Source of the DNA: Rhizohabitans arisaemae
Lineage (GTDB): Bacteria; Actinomycetota; Actinomycetes; Streptosporangiales; Streptosporangiaceae
Length of the DNA: 64,000 bases
Reading direction: 5' to 3'
Assembly: GCF_025996515.1 (NCBI RefSeq)
Contig: NZ_BLRH01000035.1
Location: 434,001 to 498,000, forward strand
Both the position numbers and the translations under genes were made by a program. Below the pieces are notes generated by a model. That model was not told the DNA's origin. It did no database searches and was given only the letters and a program-made list of their open reading frames with translations. Shown piece after piece: positions 16,285 to 25,137 of this stretch (positions are counted from its first letter, which is position 1; the number at the start of each line of letters is the position of its first letter).

Positions 16285-19200
16285 TCAGACGGTGATGCGG
16301 TAGGCGCGGATCACCGTCTGCTCGACCGTGTTGCCCGCAGTGTCTGAGGCCTTGGCGCGCAGCGATACAAACCCATCGCCGCGGGGATGGTCAAGGACAA
16401 CCTTCATGTGCCGGACGTCGGCCTTGGCCCAGGTGACGCCGTCGTCGTAGGACACCTCCACCGACAGCTTGCGCAGGCGGCCCGATGTGCTGCCGGGCAT
16501 TGCCCGTAAGGTGACCGGCACCGTGAAACGGCGGCCGGCGGGCGCGGCGTTTCGCTGGTCGAGTTCGGGCGCGAACGTCACCACGGACAGTGGCAACCGG
16601 ACGGTCTCGCCCTCCCCGGGGGTGTCCGAGCGGAAAGTCCACGCCGCCGACGAACGCGTGCTCAGGGTGGCGGGGGCGCCTCTTTCGGCCTCTGCCACCA
16701 GCTTGTAGTCGCCCGGCCCTGCGGGTATGGGGAACTCCGCGTTCAGGGAAGGCGTCTCGGCGACCGGCTTGCCGTCGCGGTAGAGGACGGTGCGTTCGGT
16801 GGCGCGCGAGGACCAGCCGAGTGAGCCTCGCCCGTCGCCGTGCAGCCACAGGTTCGTCCGGAGGACGTCCCCGGTGCGGATTGCGTCGCCGCCTTCCTGA
16901 TCACCTGCGGGCATTGAGGGACCGAACACGCCACGGTTCCACCGCTCGGTGACGGTCCTGCCCGGCCTGTAGCGGGCGAAGCCGGAGTCGAACCGGTTGA
17001 GCCGTCCATCCGTGCCGTACTCGAACATCATGCGTTGCCAGCGGATGCCGCCATCGGTGTTGAGGTACTCGGTCTGCGTGAACGGCGTCCCGAACCATGT
17101 CGGCGCCAGGTAGGAGAAAATCTTCCCGTCCCTCGGCCAGGCCCGGCTCGACGCGGCTACTCTCGCGTCCGGCAGATGGCTCGCGTAGTCGGTGCGCACG
17201 GCCACCAGGTCATTCTGCGCCACCTTTCGCTGGAAGCCGGTCACCATGCGACCCCGCACGAACCAGGTCAGCCGGTAGGCATAAGGACTGGGATTCGTCG
17301 GGGCGGCCCACTGGCCGGCCACCTTGGTCAGCACGTCCCCATCGGTGGTGTCGGGACCGAGCTGCGCCGTGAACAGGCGGTCGAAGCTTTTACCGACCAA
17401 TGTCGTACGGCCCAGGCTCCCATCGCGGTCCCGCCACTGGTACATGATCTCTCCGAGCAGGGGAACGGCGTCCGCACGGGGCGGCTTCACCGAGATCGGC
17501 CGGGCGAGACGGGCGTCGGCGGCCACGGACCGGTCCCTGTCGAGGTCCACGCCCGGATGGAGGACGCCGGCGACGCCGTCCTCGCCGAGGATGTGGGCCT
17601 TCACCAGGTATCCGCCCTTGGGCAGCCGCACCGTGACCGTGCTCTCGCCGGCCAGGAACACGTCCAGGTCTCTGCGCCCGTCCAGCGAGTAGACGTCCGT
17701 CCCATAGGTGTCGGTCGGCCGCCCGGCTCGGTCGGTATGGACAATGGTCAGGTCGTAGCTCTCGACCTCCTTCTCCACCGCCACCGGCGTGCTCACGGAC
17801 ACGCCGTCGGCCCCGGTCGCCAGCACGTATCCGCCGAGGAAACCGTCGGGCACGTCGGCGCGGGTGTCGGCGGTGACCGTGGCCTCCGCTTGGCCGCCCG
17901 CGGGTACGGTCAGGGTGGCCGGTGTCACGGTGAACGCCTTGCCGGCGCGTGCCTCCAGGTTCAGTGTGACCGGGGTGTCCAGGTGATTGCGGTAGACGAG
18001 CTTCCTGGGGACGGGCTCGTCGTCGCCGTGCGGCCAGACCTGCTTGGGGAAGCCGATGCCTGCCGGTTCCGCGGTCACGACCTGGGTGGTGGCGCGGTCG
18101 GCGTCGACCCGGCCTGCGCCCTGCGTGTAAATGCCGAGCTCCGGATTCGGCGTGGCCGAGGCCATCAGCGCGCTCTTCAGCGTTCCTGCCTTCCAGCCGG
18201 GTCGCGCGCCCGCCAGCAGCGCCGCGACGCCCGCGACGTGCGGCGTGGCCATGGAAGTGCCGGACTGGGCGACATACGGCCCCGCCCCCGGGCTGTCCTT
18301 GCTCCGGGCGGCGGTGATGTCCACGCCAGGGGCGGTGATGTCCGGCTTCAGGCCGCTGTCGCCCACGCGCGGCCCGCGGCTGGAGAACGACGCCGCCTCC
18401 TCCGTCTTGCCGACGGCGCCCACGGCGAGGGCCGCGTCGGCGCTCGCCGGGGAGTTGACGCTGCGGTCGGCACCGTTGTTGCCCGCCGCCACCACGAACA
18501 GCGTGCCGTACTGCTCGGTCAGTGCCTGGACGGCCTGCTCCACCAGGTCGTCCTCAGGTGTGTCGGGAGCGCCGAGACTCATGTTCACCACGCGGGCGCC
18601 CTGCTCGGCCGCCCACTGCATGCCCGCCAGGATGGCGGACTCCGCGCACGACAACGACTCGCACACCTTGCCGTCCAGCAGCGTCGCACCGGGTGCCACC
18701 CCGCGGAGCCTTCCGCCGGAGGACTCGCCGCCGCCCGCGATCGTGGACGCCACATGTGTACCGTGGCCTACGGTGTCCCGCGCGTCGCCGGTGCCGGTGA
18801 AGTCGGCCCGGACGGCCACCTTTCCCGCCAGATCCCGATGGGTGTCGTCGATGCCGGTGTCCAGCACCGCCACCTTGACACCCGTCCCGGTCAGGCCGCG
18901 CGACCAGGCGCCGGGGGCACCGATCTGCTTGACGCTGGCATCGAGCGACACCCGCCTGCGGCCGTCCAGCCAGATCTTCGCCTTGCCGCCGGTGACGTCC
19001 TTCCAGAACCGGGCCGCGCCCGTCCGCTCCTGCCGTACGGCGAAGCCGTCCACCGGGGCGAGCGGCCTGACCTGTGTCGCGCCACGCAACGTGCGCGGCG
19101 CGGCGCCCGCGACGATGAGAGGCAGCCCACCGTTCCGGTCGTCGTAGCCGAGTTCGAGCAGCCCGGTCACGTCGAACAGGCGCGGGTCGAGACGCTTGTC

Positions 19201-19521
19201 CCTCAGCAGCGCGACGGCGTCGCTGGGCAGCACGCGCAGTCGGCCGCCGCGCTCCTCGGTGGTGAAGGTGATGCCCTCCCTGCCTTCACCCGGTTCGATC
19301 GTCGCCGTCAATTCGCCGTGGACGGTGACTCGGTCGCCGGTGACCAGTGTGATGGTTTGTGTCCTTCGCGACCTATCCGTAGCGTTCTGCTCGGTCAGAC
19401 CGACAGGATGCGGCGTCGCCTCCGGCCGGGCTGTGGAAGTGGGGGTCGCAGCCGCCGGTTGGGCGGCGAGCGCAGCGGCCGCCAGCAGTAAGACCGCGGC
19501 CGCCCTTGATCTCTTATGCAC
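16285..19521 (-). CDS. Secreted subtilisin-like S8 peptidase
   Basis: The protein has 1078 residues from GTG 19521, with GGAG 8 bases upstream. A Sec signal peptide (KR then an Ala/Leu-rich core) covers about residues 1-26, and a propeptide extends to about 195. The catalytic triad is complete: Asp221 (VLDTGID), His253 (GHGTHVA) and Ser423 (GTSMATPHVAG), with the oxyanion Asn near 348. About 600 further residues are beta-rich repeats of the type found in large actinomycete subtilases, probably for substrate binding or stability. No LPxTG or membrane anchor is seen, so the enzyme is released. It is a single-gene unit. Confidence 0.92.
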   Translation of the reverse strand: MHKRSRAAAVLLLAAAALAAQPAAATPTSTARPEATPHPVGLTEQNATDRSRRTQTITLVTGDRVTVHGELTATIEPGEGREGITFTTEERGGRLRVLPSDAVALLRDKRLDPRLFDVTGLLELGYDDRNGGLPLIVAGAAPRTLRGATQVRPLAPVDGFAVRQERTGAARFWKDVTGGKAKIWLDGRRRVSLDASVKQIGAPGAWSRGLTGTGVKVAVLDTGIDDTHRDLAGKVAVRADFTGTGDARDTVGHGTHVASTIAGGGESSGGRLRGVAPGATLLDGKVCESLSCAESAILAGMQWAAEQGARVVNMSLGAPDTPEDDLVEQAVQALTEQYGTLFVVAAGNNGADRSVNSPASADAALAVGAVGKTEEAASFSSRGPRVGDSGLKPDITAPGVDITAARSKDSPGAGPYVAQSGTSMATPHVAGVAALLAGARPGWKAGTLKSALMASATPNPELGIYTQGAGRVDADRATTQVVTAEPAGIGFPKQVWPHGDDEPVPRKLVYRNHLDTPVTLNLEARAGKAFTVTPATLTVPAGGQAEATVTADTRADVPDGFLGGYVLATGADGVSVSTPVAVEKEVESYDLTIVHTDRAGRPTDTYGTDVYSLDGRRDLDVFLAGESTVTVRLPKGGYLVKAHILGEDGVAGVLHPGVDLDRDRSVAADARLARPISVKPPRADAVPLLGEIMYQWRDRDGSLGRTTLVGKSFDRLFTAQLGPDTTDGDVLTKVAGQWAAPTNPSPYAYRLTWFVRGRMVTGFQRKVAQNDLVAVRTDYASHLPDARVAASSRAWPRDGKIFSYLAPTWFGTPFTQTEYLNTDGGIRWQRMMFEYGTDGRLNRFDSGFARYRPGRTVTERWNRGVFGPSMPAGDQEGGDAIRTGDVLRTNLWLHGDGRGSLGWSSRATERTVLYRDGKPVAETPSLNAEFPIPAGPGDYKLVAEAERGAPATLSTRSSAAWTFRSDTPGEGETVRLPLSVVTFAPELDQRNAAPAGRRFTVPVTLRAMPGSTSGRLRKLSVEVSYDDGVTWAKADVRHMKVVLDHPRGDGFVSLRAKASDTAGNTVEQTVIRAYRITV

Positions 19522-19880
19522 TGAAGGAACTCCAGAGACATCGGTGGTGGATCACCATGTATCCACCGATGACCCCGATCCACTTCACGGTGGCCAGATG
19601 ACCTGGGTGGTCAGTGGGGACGGCACCGCGGCGCCAAGTGGGCGGTGACGGCGGCGATAGCCTCCCAGGGTTTGACGTGGCGCGGGCTCGCCCTAGTCGA
19701 CGTCACCGCTCCGAAGAGCGATCACGGTTGTGCGCGGTCGACCCTGAACTCTCTGGAACGCCCTTGCATCGCAACCTGTGCCGCAACCCTCCGAGCCGCC
19801 CTCCGTCTATCGTGATCAAGCGGCAGACTTATGTGTGGCGAGGATGTCCCCGTTCACTCGGAAGCCTGGAGCGCACGGCC
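19522..19880. other. Divergent intergenic region
   Basis: This 359-base gap lies between the start of the subtilase gene (minus) and the SRPBCC gene (plus). It must hold both promoters. A frame continuous with the SRPBCC gene extends upstream to 19614 but has no family similarity. No operator or structured RNA was recognised. Confidence 0.3.
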
Positions 19881-20372
19881 ATGAAGTACACCGTCTCGAT
19901 CGAGATCGCCCTGCCGCTGGAGAGGGCGGTCCGGCTGCTCGCCGACCCGGCACACCTGCCGATGTGGCTGCGCGGTCTGGTGCTGCATGAGCCGCTGAGC
20001 GGGGTGCACGGGCAGGTCGGTACCAAGTCGCGGGTCGTGATGCAGATGGGGCGGCAGAAGTTCGAGGGCACCGAGACCATCACGCGCCGGGAACCGGCGG
20101 ACCTGCGCGAGATCCCGACGGGGAGCGTCGTTCACTTCGACCGCGAGATCGTCGGCGAGGGCATGTGGAGCGCCGTGCGCGACCGGCTGACCGAAGCCGG
20201 TCCGGAGACGACACTCTGGGTGAGCGAGAGCGAGTACCGGTTCAGCGGCTTGCTGATGCGGCTGGTGGGGCTCCTGATGCCCGGCGCCTTCCGCAAGCAG
20301 TCGCAACAGCACATGCAGGACTTCAAGGCGTTCGCCGAGCTGGGAAAGGACGTCCGCGAAGCGAAGGACTGA
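19881..20372 (+). CDS. SRPBCC-family (Bet v1-like) protein
   Basis: The protein has 163 residues from ATG 19881, with GGAG 9 bases upstream. The first strand (KYTVSIEIALPLERAVRLLAD) and the following MWLRG turn match polyketide-cyclase/SRPBCC folds, which bind hydrophobic ligands in a central pocket. A short hydrophobic segment (FSGLLMRLVGLLMPGAF) precedes a C-terminal helix. There is no operon partner and no evidence for a specific ligand. Confidence 0.65.
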   Translation: MKYTVSIEIALPLERAVRLLADPAHLPMWLRGLVLHEPLSGVHGQVGTKSRVVMQMGRQKFEGTETITRREPADLREIPTGSVVHFDREIVGEGMWSAVRDRLTEAGPETTLWVSESEYRFSGLLMRLVGLLMPGAFRKQSQQHMQDFKAFAELGKDVREAKD

Positions 20373-20862
20373 TCCGCTTGCGAACGGCGGTCGCCGACAA
20401 CATTGCGGCCAGGGGTTGTGGCCGCGTAGCCACCCGCTGTAGCCGCCGGCTCGCCGCGGCCGACAAGGCCCTGCAGCACCTGATCCGGGCCCCTTCGGCA
20501 CGGCCCTGATCGCTACCGCGTCGTGACCCGTGGCGACCCGACCGGTTGGTTCTCCGCCCGCGGCAACGACCACCCACCGCGACCTGCCCCCGAGCGGAAC
20601 GACCCGGTTTTCAATCCCAGCTCACCAGCAGAAACGACTCATGCCTTGAGCTGGGAGCAAGCAGAACCCACCCCGACGCGTAGCCCCGGCCTTCTGGTCA
20701 AGCCTGGCTGGGATGTTCACATGAGACGGCGTCGGCAATCGGGCCGAAGCCGGGGGCTGGAACGTCCGATCATGTGTCGGATTCGTGCCGAAGAGCAATC
20801 CGCGAGCAACCAATGCCGCGCCTTGGCCGCACCAGAGGCGACTTGAGACCCTCCAAGAACCG
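20373..20862. other. Intergenic stretch without supported genes
   Basis: About 490 bases between the SRPBCC stop and the tRNA terminator. The frames present are short and lack ribosome sites and motifs. I see no repeat or mobile element. Confidence 0.4.
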
Positions 20863-20898
20863 AGAATCCCCAGCTCAGCGCACTGAGCCAGGGATTCT
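20863..20898 (-). terminator. Terminator of tRNA-Lys
   Basis: AGAATCCC and GGGATTCT form an 8-bp outer stem, and GCTCAG/CTGAGC an inner 6-bp stem with a 4-base loop. It starts 6 bases beyond the 3' end of the minus-strand tRNA. Confidence 0.7.
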
Positions 20899-20904
20899 AT
20901 CGGG

Positions 20905-20978
20905 TGCGCCGTCAGGGACTCGAACCCCGGACCCGCTGATTAAGAGTCAGCTGCTCTGACCAACTGAGCTAACGGCGC
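20905..20978 (-). tRNA. tRNA-Lys (anticodon CTT)
   Basis: This is a 74-base cloverleaf. The acceptor GCGCCGT/ACGGCGC is a perfect 7 bp. The D arm has TAGCTCAGTTGG, the anticodon stem is GCTGA/TCAGC with loop CTCTTAA giving anticodon CTT, and the T loop is TTCGAGT. The 3' CCA is not encoded. A near-identical copy lies on the other strand at 57326-57399. Confidence 0.95.
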
Positions 20979-21230
20979 CTGCGATGCACTAACTCTAGCG
21001 GCTTTCCGGGGGTGATTCATACCGGGGGCGCATCCCGGGGCGGGCGGGCGGGGCCGGGGCCGGGGGAGCCGTACGGAATGGGCGGGAATCATGCCGGTAC
21101 GGCCAGGTGCCGGACTTCGGCGGGTGTGCACGTGGGCTCCGGGTGACTCGGATGCCTGCTTGGCGTATCCGGCCGGTCGGCTGCTCCGAAACCGTTTGGC
21201 CGGTGGCGGCGGGCGGTGGACACTGCCGGT

Positions 21231-21851
21231 ATGGATGACGGGATCGACACGGATGTCGCAGGTCTGATCTACCTGGGGCTGCGGGACGGCGACCTGGACG
21301 TGGGGTCCCTCGCCGAGTTCGCCGGACTGCTCCGGGTGACCGGCCGGGGCGACGCACTCGTCGACGAGGCCCTCCGGCGTTCCGCCGGGCTGTCCGCCGA
21401 GGAGGTGGCCCGGCTGGCGGAGAGGCTGCTGGACCTGGCGGGCTTCGAACCCGGGTTTGACCTGAAGCCGGAGGCGTGGCCGGTCCTGCGGGACGCGCTG
21501 GACACCGTCGAGCGCGACGTACGGGCCGCGGGTATCGACGGGGAGCTGGTGCTGGAGTCCGCGGAGTGGGACGTGCAGACCGGGTGCGCCCGGGTGCGGT
21601 TCCGTTTGCAGCAGGCGAGCAGCGCGCTGCCCGCGGTGCTCGCGGACCGCCCGGTGCGGGCGCTGGTGGAGATCGCCGACTCGGTCCAGGGGCTGGTGAC
21701 GGAGGAGTTGTGGACCGTCTGGCCGCTCTGCCCCGAGCACGTGGTCGGCCTCCATCCCCGCAGGTTCGGGGGCAAGGCCGTCTGGTCCTGTACGGCCGCG
21801 GGCGGCCATGTCGTCGCGCCCATCGGCGAACTTCCCAGGTCTGTGCCGTGA
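21231..21851 (+). CDS. Actinobacterial protein of unknown function
   Basis: The protein has 206 residues from ATG 21231; GTG 21216 is an in-frame alternative. It is acidic and Leu-rich with no signal peptide or membrane span. The C-terminus has an ELWTVWPLCPEHV block followed by a WSCTAAGGH block and VAPIGEL. This Cys/His pattern recurs at the ends of small actinobacterial proteins of unknown function and may be a metal site. It stands alone between tRNA-Lys and the Lrp regulator. Confidence 0.55.
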   Translation: MDDGIDTDVAGLIYLGLRDGDLDVGSLAEFAGLLRVTGRGDALVDEALRRSAGLSAEEVARLAERLLDLAGFEPGFDLKPEAWPVLRDALDTVERDVRAAGIDGELVLESAEWDVQTGCARVRFRLQQASSALPAVLADRPVRALVEIADSVQGLVTEELWTVWPLCPEHVVGLHPRRFGGKAVWSCTAAGGHVVAPIGELPRSVP

Positions 21852-21962
21852 ACTTGCGACCGTTCCGATCGGGCTGATCCCGGGGTGCACCGGTTGATTC
21901 CGAGTCGGGGGTGTACGTCTGCCGCGGGCACGGCCGCAGGGCCGTACCGGATCCCCACCATG

Positions 21963-22012
21963 TGATCGTTGCGCTCTGCGTGCCCCGAAGGGGGCACACA
22001 CCACAATGATCA
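21963..22012. repeat. 50-bp palindromic element, copy A
   Basis: An imperfect 50-base palindrome starts TGATCGTTG and ends CAATGATCA, with a GTGCCCC-GAAG-GGGGCAC core. Its reverse complement aligns base for base with copy B at 53466-53515. It ends inside the stop codon of the Lrp gene, so it probably also acts as that gene's terminator. Confidence 0.65.
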
Positions 22013-23065
22013 GAGAACGTCCGAGGCCATCCGTGGTCCGTCCTGGGCGGTGGGTGTGGTGTCCGGTCCGGCGAGGGCGGCGTCGATGCGGTCGCGGGAC
22101 CAGGGGGTGGTGAGGAAGCCGCGTTTGACGTTGAGGATCTGGATGTCGGCGGTCCAGGATCTGATGCCGGGGATGCGGCCGAGGGTGCGGCTGGTGAAGT
22201 GGTGCAGGTCGACGGTGGTCGGCATGATCACTTCGCAGAGCATGGAGGATTCGCCGAGGGTGGCCAGGATGAGGCGTACCCCGGGGTGGCGGTGGAGGGT
22301 GGCGGCGATCTCGTCGAGGTGACCGGGTTCGACGGCGAGCCAGAACAGCACCTCCGCCTCGTAGCCGAGGGCGGCCGGCGGGGCGAAGGAGGCCACGGCG
22401 GCGCAGCCCCGTTCGATCATGCTGTCGAAGCGCCGCCGTACCGTGCTCTCGGTCACCCCGAGCCGTTTGGCCACGGAGAGGAAGCCGGCCCGCCCCTCCA
22501 CGCCGAGGATGCCGAGGATGTCCATGTCCATGGCGTCCAGGTGACCGGCTTCGCACCGGTGCTGGACGTAGACGGCGGACCGATCGCCCACATCGGTCGT
22601 GAGCAGCTGACGGCTCCAGTCGTAGGAGACCTTGTAGGTGTGCATGACGAGGTCGGCCTGGCTGCGCAGCACCCCGGGGATGCGGTGCACCTCGTCCACG
22701 AGCATCGTGTACAGGGCCCGCCGCTTGCTGGCGATGAGCTCGAACACGATGTCGTGGCTGCCGGTGACGATGGTGATGAACCGGACGTCGGGGTTCTGGG
22801 CCAGTCGCCCGGCCACTTGGAGCTGGCTGCCGGGGGCGCAGTTCAGGCGGACCACGAACGCGTCGACGGGGCCGGAATGCTCCATGTGCGGGGCGACGGT
22901 CACGCAGAGGAGTCCGTCGGCGATGAGCTGCTGGGCACGCCGCGCCACCGTGCTGGTGGAGGTGCCCACCAGCTGGGAGATCTCGGTCCAGCTCGCCCGG
23001 CCGTTCACGAGGAGGGCCGCGAGAATCTGCCGGTCGAGCGGATCCAGATCGTTCATTGCCAGCAT
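22010..23065 (-). CDS. Two-module Lrp/AsnC-family regulator
   Basis: The protein has 351 residues, twice the usual Lrp length of 150-165. It contains two consecutive modules. The first has an HTH at about residues 8-50 (LDPLDRQILAALLVNGR, then VGTSTSTVARR) and a RAM-type ligand domain. The second has another HTH from about residue 178 (DAMDMDILGILGVEGR, then LGVTESTVRRR) and a second ligand domain. Lrp proteins bind amino acids and control transport and catabolic genes. It is the last gene of the minus-strand peptide-use cluster, 13 bases after the alpha/beta hydrolase gene, and probably controls that cluster and the divergent ATPases. Confidence 0.85.
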   Translation of the reverse strand: MLAMNDLDPLDRQILAALLVNGRASWTEISQLVGTSTSTVARRAQQLIADGLLCVTVAPHMEHSGPVDAFVVRLNCAPGSQLQVAGRLAQNPDVRFITIVTGSHDIVFELIASKRRALYTMLVDEVHRIPGVLRSQADLVMHTYKVSYDWSRQLLTTDVGDRSAVYVQHRCEAGHLDAMDMDILGILGVEGRAGFLSVAKRLGVTESTVRRRFDSMIERGCAAVASFAPPAALGYEAEVLFWLAVEPGHLDEIAATLHRHPGVRLILATLGESSMLCEVIMPTTVDLHHFTSRTLGRIPGIRSWTADIQILNVKRGFLTTPWSRDRIDAALAGPDTTPTAQDGPRMASDVL

Positions 23066-23078
23066 TTTTCCGTGCTTG

Positions 23079-23921
23079 TCAGGTGTTCAGCACGTTTTTT
23101 AAGAAATCGCGGACGGTGGCGTCCCAGAGCTCGGCCTCTTCGATCTGCGGGGAGTGCCCGGAGTTCTCGAAAATCGCCAGCGTGGAGTTCGGGATCAGTT
23201 CGGCGATGGTCTCGCTGCACGCCAGCGGGGTGACCCAGTCGTGCCGGCCGACGGTGATCAGCGTCGGCGCCGTGACGGACGGCAGCTGCGGCTTGAGGTC
23301 GTAGTCGAGCTGGTTGACGGAGAACGCGAAGTTGTGCGTCCGGTAGTGGTACGGCGTGGCGTCCGCCCGTACGGCCGTCAGCGACGGGTCGTAGTTGTGG
23401 TCGTAGAGCGGGAGGATCTCGGTCCAGCACTCCTTCATGTCCGCGTCGTCCCAGACCGTGCCGTCCATGATCCGCAGGAACTTCGCCATGTCGAGCTCCA
23501 CCCGGGCCGACTCCAGGGCGTTGCGCCGCGCCGCCTCCTCGTTGGCGTTGTCGGCCGAGGTGTCCCGGAGCACCAGAGCGCTCACCCGGTCCGGATGGGC
23601 GATGGCGTACTCCATCGCGATGAAGCCGCCGTAGGAGCCACCGGCCATGATGATCTTTTCGGCGCCGATCCACTCCCGGATGGCCTCTACGTCGGCCACC
23701 CACTGCTCGTGGGTGAACGGGCCGTTGTCGTCGCTCGCCCCCGACCCGCGGGCGTCGAACACCACGACGCGGTAGCTGTCCGCGAGGCGGCCGAAGCTCG
23801 CCCGCGGCTCGGCCATGGAACCCAGGCCCGGCGCCCCGTGGTGGGCGATGATCGTGGGCACCCCGGGCCGCTCGCCCAGCACCTCGATGTGCGTCCGGTT
23901 TCCGTTGACGTTCAGATACAC
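23079..23921 (-). CDS. Alpha/beta hydrolase (proline iminopeptidase-like)
   Basis: The protein has 280 residues from GTG 23921, preceded by GAGGAG; the frame upstream of this is not coding. The fold motifs are an oxyanion HHGAPG near residue 29, the nucleophile elbow GGSYGG (about 98-103), the acid in GRHDWVTP (about 228) and the His of NSGHSPQ (about 256). The HGAPG and GGSYGG pattern is close to S33 proline iminopeptidases. With a peptide importer and two peptidase homologues upstream, an exo-peptidase or amide hydrolase role in the cytoplasm is likely. It lies 29 bases after the M24 gene. Confidence 0.8.
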   Translation of the reverse strand: MYLNVNGNRTHIEVLGERPGVPTIIAHHGAPGLGSMAEPRASFGRLADSYRVVVFDARGSGASDDNGPFTHEQWVADVEAIREWIGAEKIIMAGGSYGGFIAMEYAIAHPDRVSALVLRDTSADNANEEAARRNALESARVELDMAKFLRIMDGTVWDDADMKECWTEILPLYDHNYDPSLTAVRADATPYHYRTHNFAFSVNQLDYDLKPQLPSVTAPTLITVGRHDWVTPLACSETIAELIPNSTLAIFENSGHSPQIEEAELWDATVRDFLKNVLNT

Positions 23922-23950
23922 AGGCGTACTCCTCGGATGATTCAGGCGTT

Positions 23951-25126
23951 TCAGGCGATGACGATGTCGGCGAGCGACTTGGGGTAGGCGGTGAGCCGGC
24001 GCGGCCCGCCCTCGGTGATCAGAACCGTGTCGGAGATGCGGTAGCCGGCGTGGCCGGGGATGTAGATCCCGGGCTCGCTGGAGAGGATCATGCCGGGGGC
24101 GAGCACGGTGTCGTCCCCGTCCTCCAGCCACGGCGGCTCGTGGAAGCCCAGCCCGATGCCGTGGCCCTGCCGGTGCCGCAGGTACTCGCCGAACCCGGCC
24201 TCCCGGATCACCGCCAGGCAGGTCTGGTTGGCCGAGGCGCAGGTGGCCCCCGCGAGCAGCGCCTCGGTGCCGACCTGCTGCGCCTCGCGCACGGTCTCGT
24301 AGTAGCGCCGCTGCGCGTCGTCGGGCTCGCCGAGGAAGAACGTGCGCTCGCTCTCCACGAACCGCCCGCCGACCGCGCAGCCGAGGGAGAGCATGAACGA
24401 CTCGCCGTGGACGAGCCGGTCCCCGCCGGGGAGCCGGTGCGGTTGCGCGGAGTTGGCCCCGCCGTACACCAGGCCGCCGGTGAGCATGGGCACGACCACG
24501 ATGTCGGTGTGCTCGGCGTACATCATCCGGGAGCCGAACGCGGTGACGTGCGCTTCCAGCTCGGTCTCGGTCGGCAGGTCCCCGCCGCCGGCCAGCGCGT
24601 CGCGGACGAGCGCCACGCCGGCTTCGATCATGGCGTCCGCTATACGGGCCGCCTCCTCGTGCAGGACGATCTCCTCGGGCGTCTTGCGCTGCCGGGTGGC
24701 GCCGACGGCGTCGCTCACCCGCCAGCGGGTTCCGGGGAACGCCGTGGCGAGCTGGACGGTACGGCCCACGGCGGTGGAGGGCGCGTAGCCGGCGGTCGCG
24801 GGCAGGATGTCCAGGTGCCGGGCGAGTACGGCGAAGGGGGGCACGACCCCGGGGAACTCCGGGTAGGCGAGGATCTCGGCGTACGCCCCCTGGTCGGCCG
24901 CGTACTCCCGCTCCAGGTCGGGCACGAGCAGGAGCGGCGATCCCTGCTCGGGCAGGTAGCAGGCGACCGGCCGCTCGTTCGGGAAGTGCTGGAACCCGGT
25001 CAGGTAGGCCACGTCCAGCGGGTCGTCCAGAAGCAGCGCCGACAGGCCCTCCTCCGCCATCGCGGCCCGGACGCGGTCGAGCGCACCCGAGTGGAAGGAG
25101 GCGGGCAGCCGCTGGGAGAAGGTCAC
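23951..25126 (-). CDS. M24-family (Xaa-Pro peptidase/creatinase-like) protein
   Basis: The protein has 391 residues from GTG 25126, with GGAG 5 bases upstream. It has an N-terminal creatinase_N domain (about 15-150) and a C-terminal pita-bread domain. Of the five M24 metal ligands, the His in GHGIG and the Glu in SSEPG are kept. The first Asp (IDAG type) is replaced in LSLG, the second Asp becomes Glu in ESERTF, and the RIED Glu becomes Ser in RISD. The ERTF form is also seen in creatinase, a metal-free amidinohydrolase of this fold. The enzyme may therefore be a non-metal amidohydrolase and not an aminopeptidase. It is in the peptide-transport operon. Confidence 0.8.
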   Translation of the reverse strand: MTFSQRLPASFHSGALDRVRAAMAEEGLSALLLDDPLDVAYLTGFQHFPNERPVACYLPEQGSPLLLVPDLEREYAADQGAYAEILAYPEFPGVVPPFAVLARHLDILPATAGYAPSTAVGRTVQLATAFPGTRWRVSDAVGATRQRKTPEEIVLHEEAARIADAMIEAGVALVRDALAGGGDLPTETELEAHVTAFGSRMMYAEHTDIVVVPMLTGGLVYGGANSAQPHRLPGGDRLVHGESFMLSLGCAVGGRFVESERTFFLGEPDDAQRRYYETVREAQQVGTEALLAGATCASANQTCLAVIREAGFGEYLRHRQGHGIGLGFHEPPWLEDGDDTVLAPGMILSSEPGIYIPGHAGYRISDTVLITEGGPRRLTAYPKSLADIVIA

Positions 25127-25137
25127 GATCACTCCGT

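Noticed and set aside
17035-19491. 818-codon open frame on the plus strand
   Set aside because: Exact antisense of the subtilase gene, whose catalytic triad and signal peptide are clear; the product is Arg/Gly/Val-rich with no motif, typical of high-GC shadow frames.
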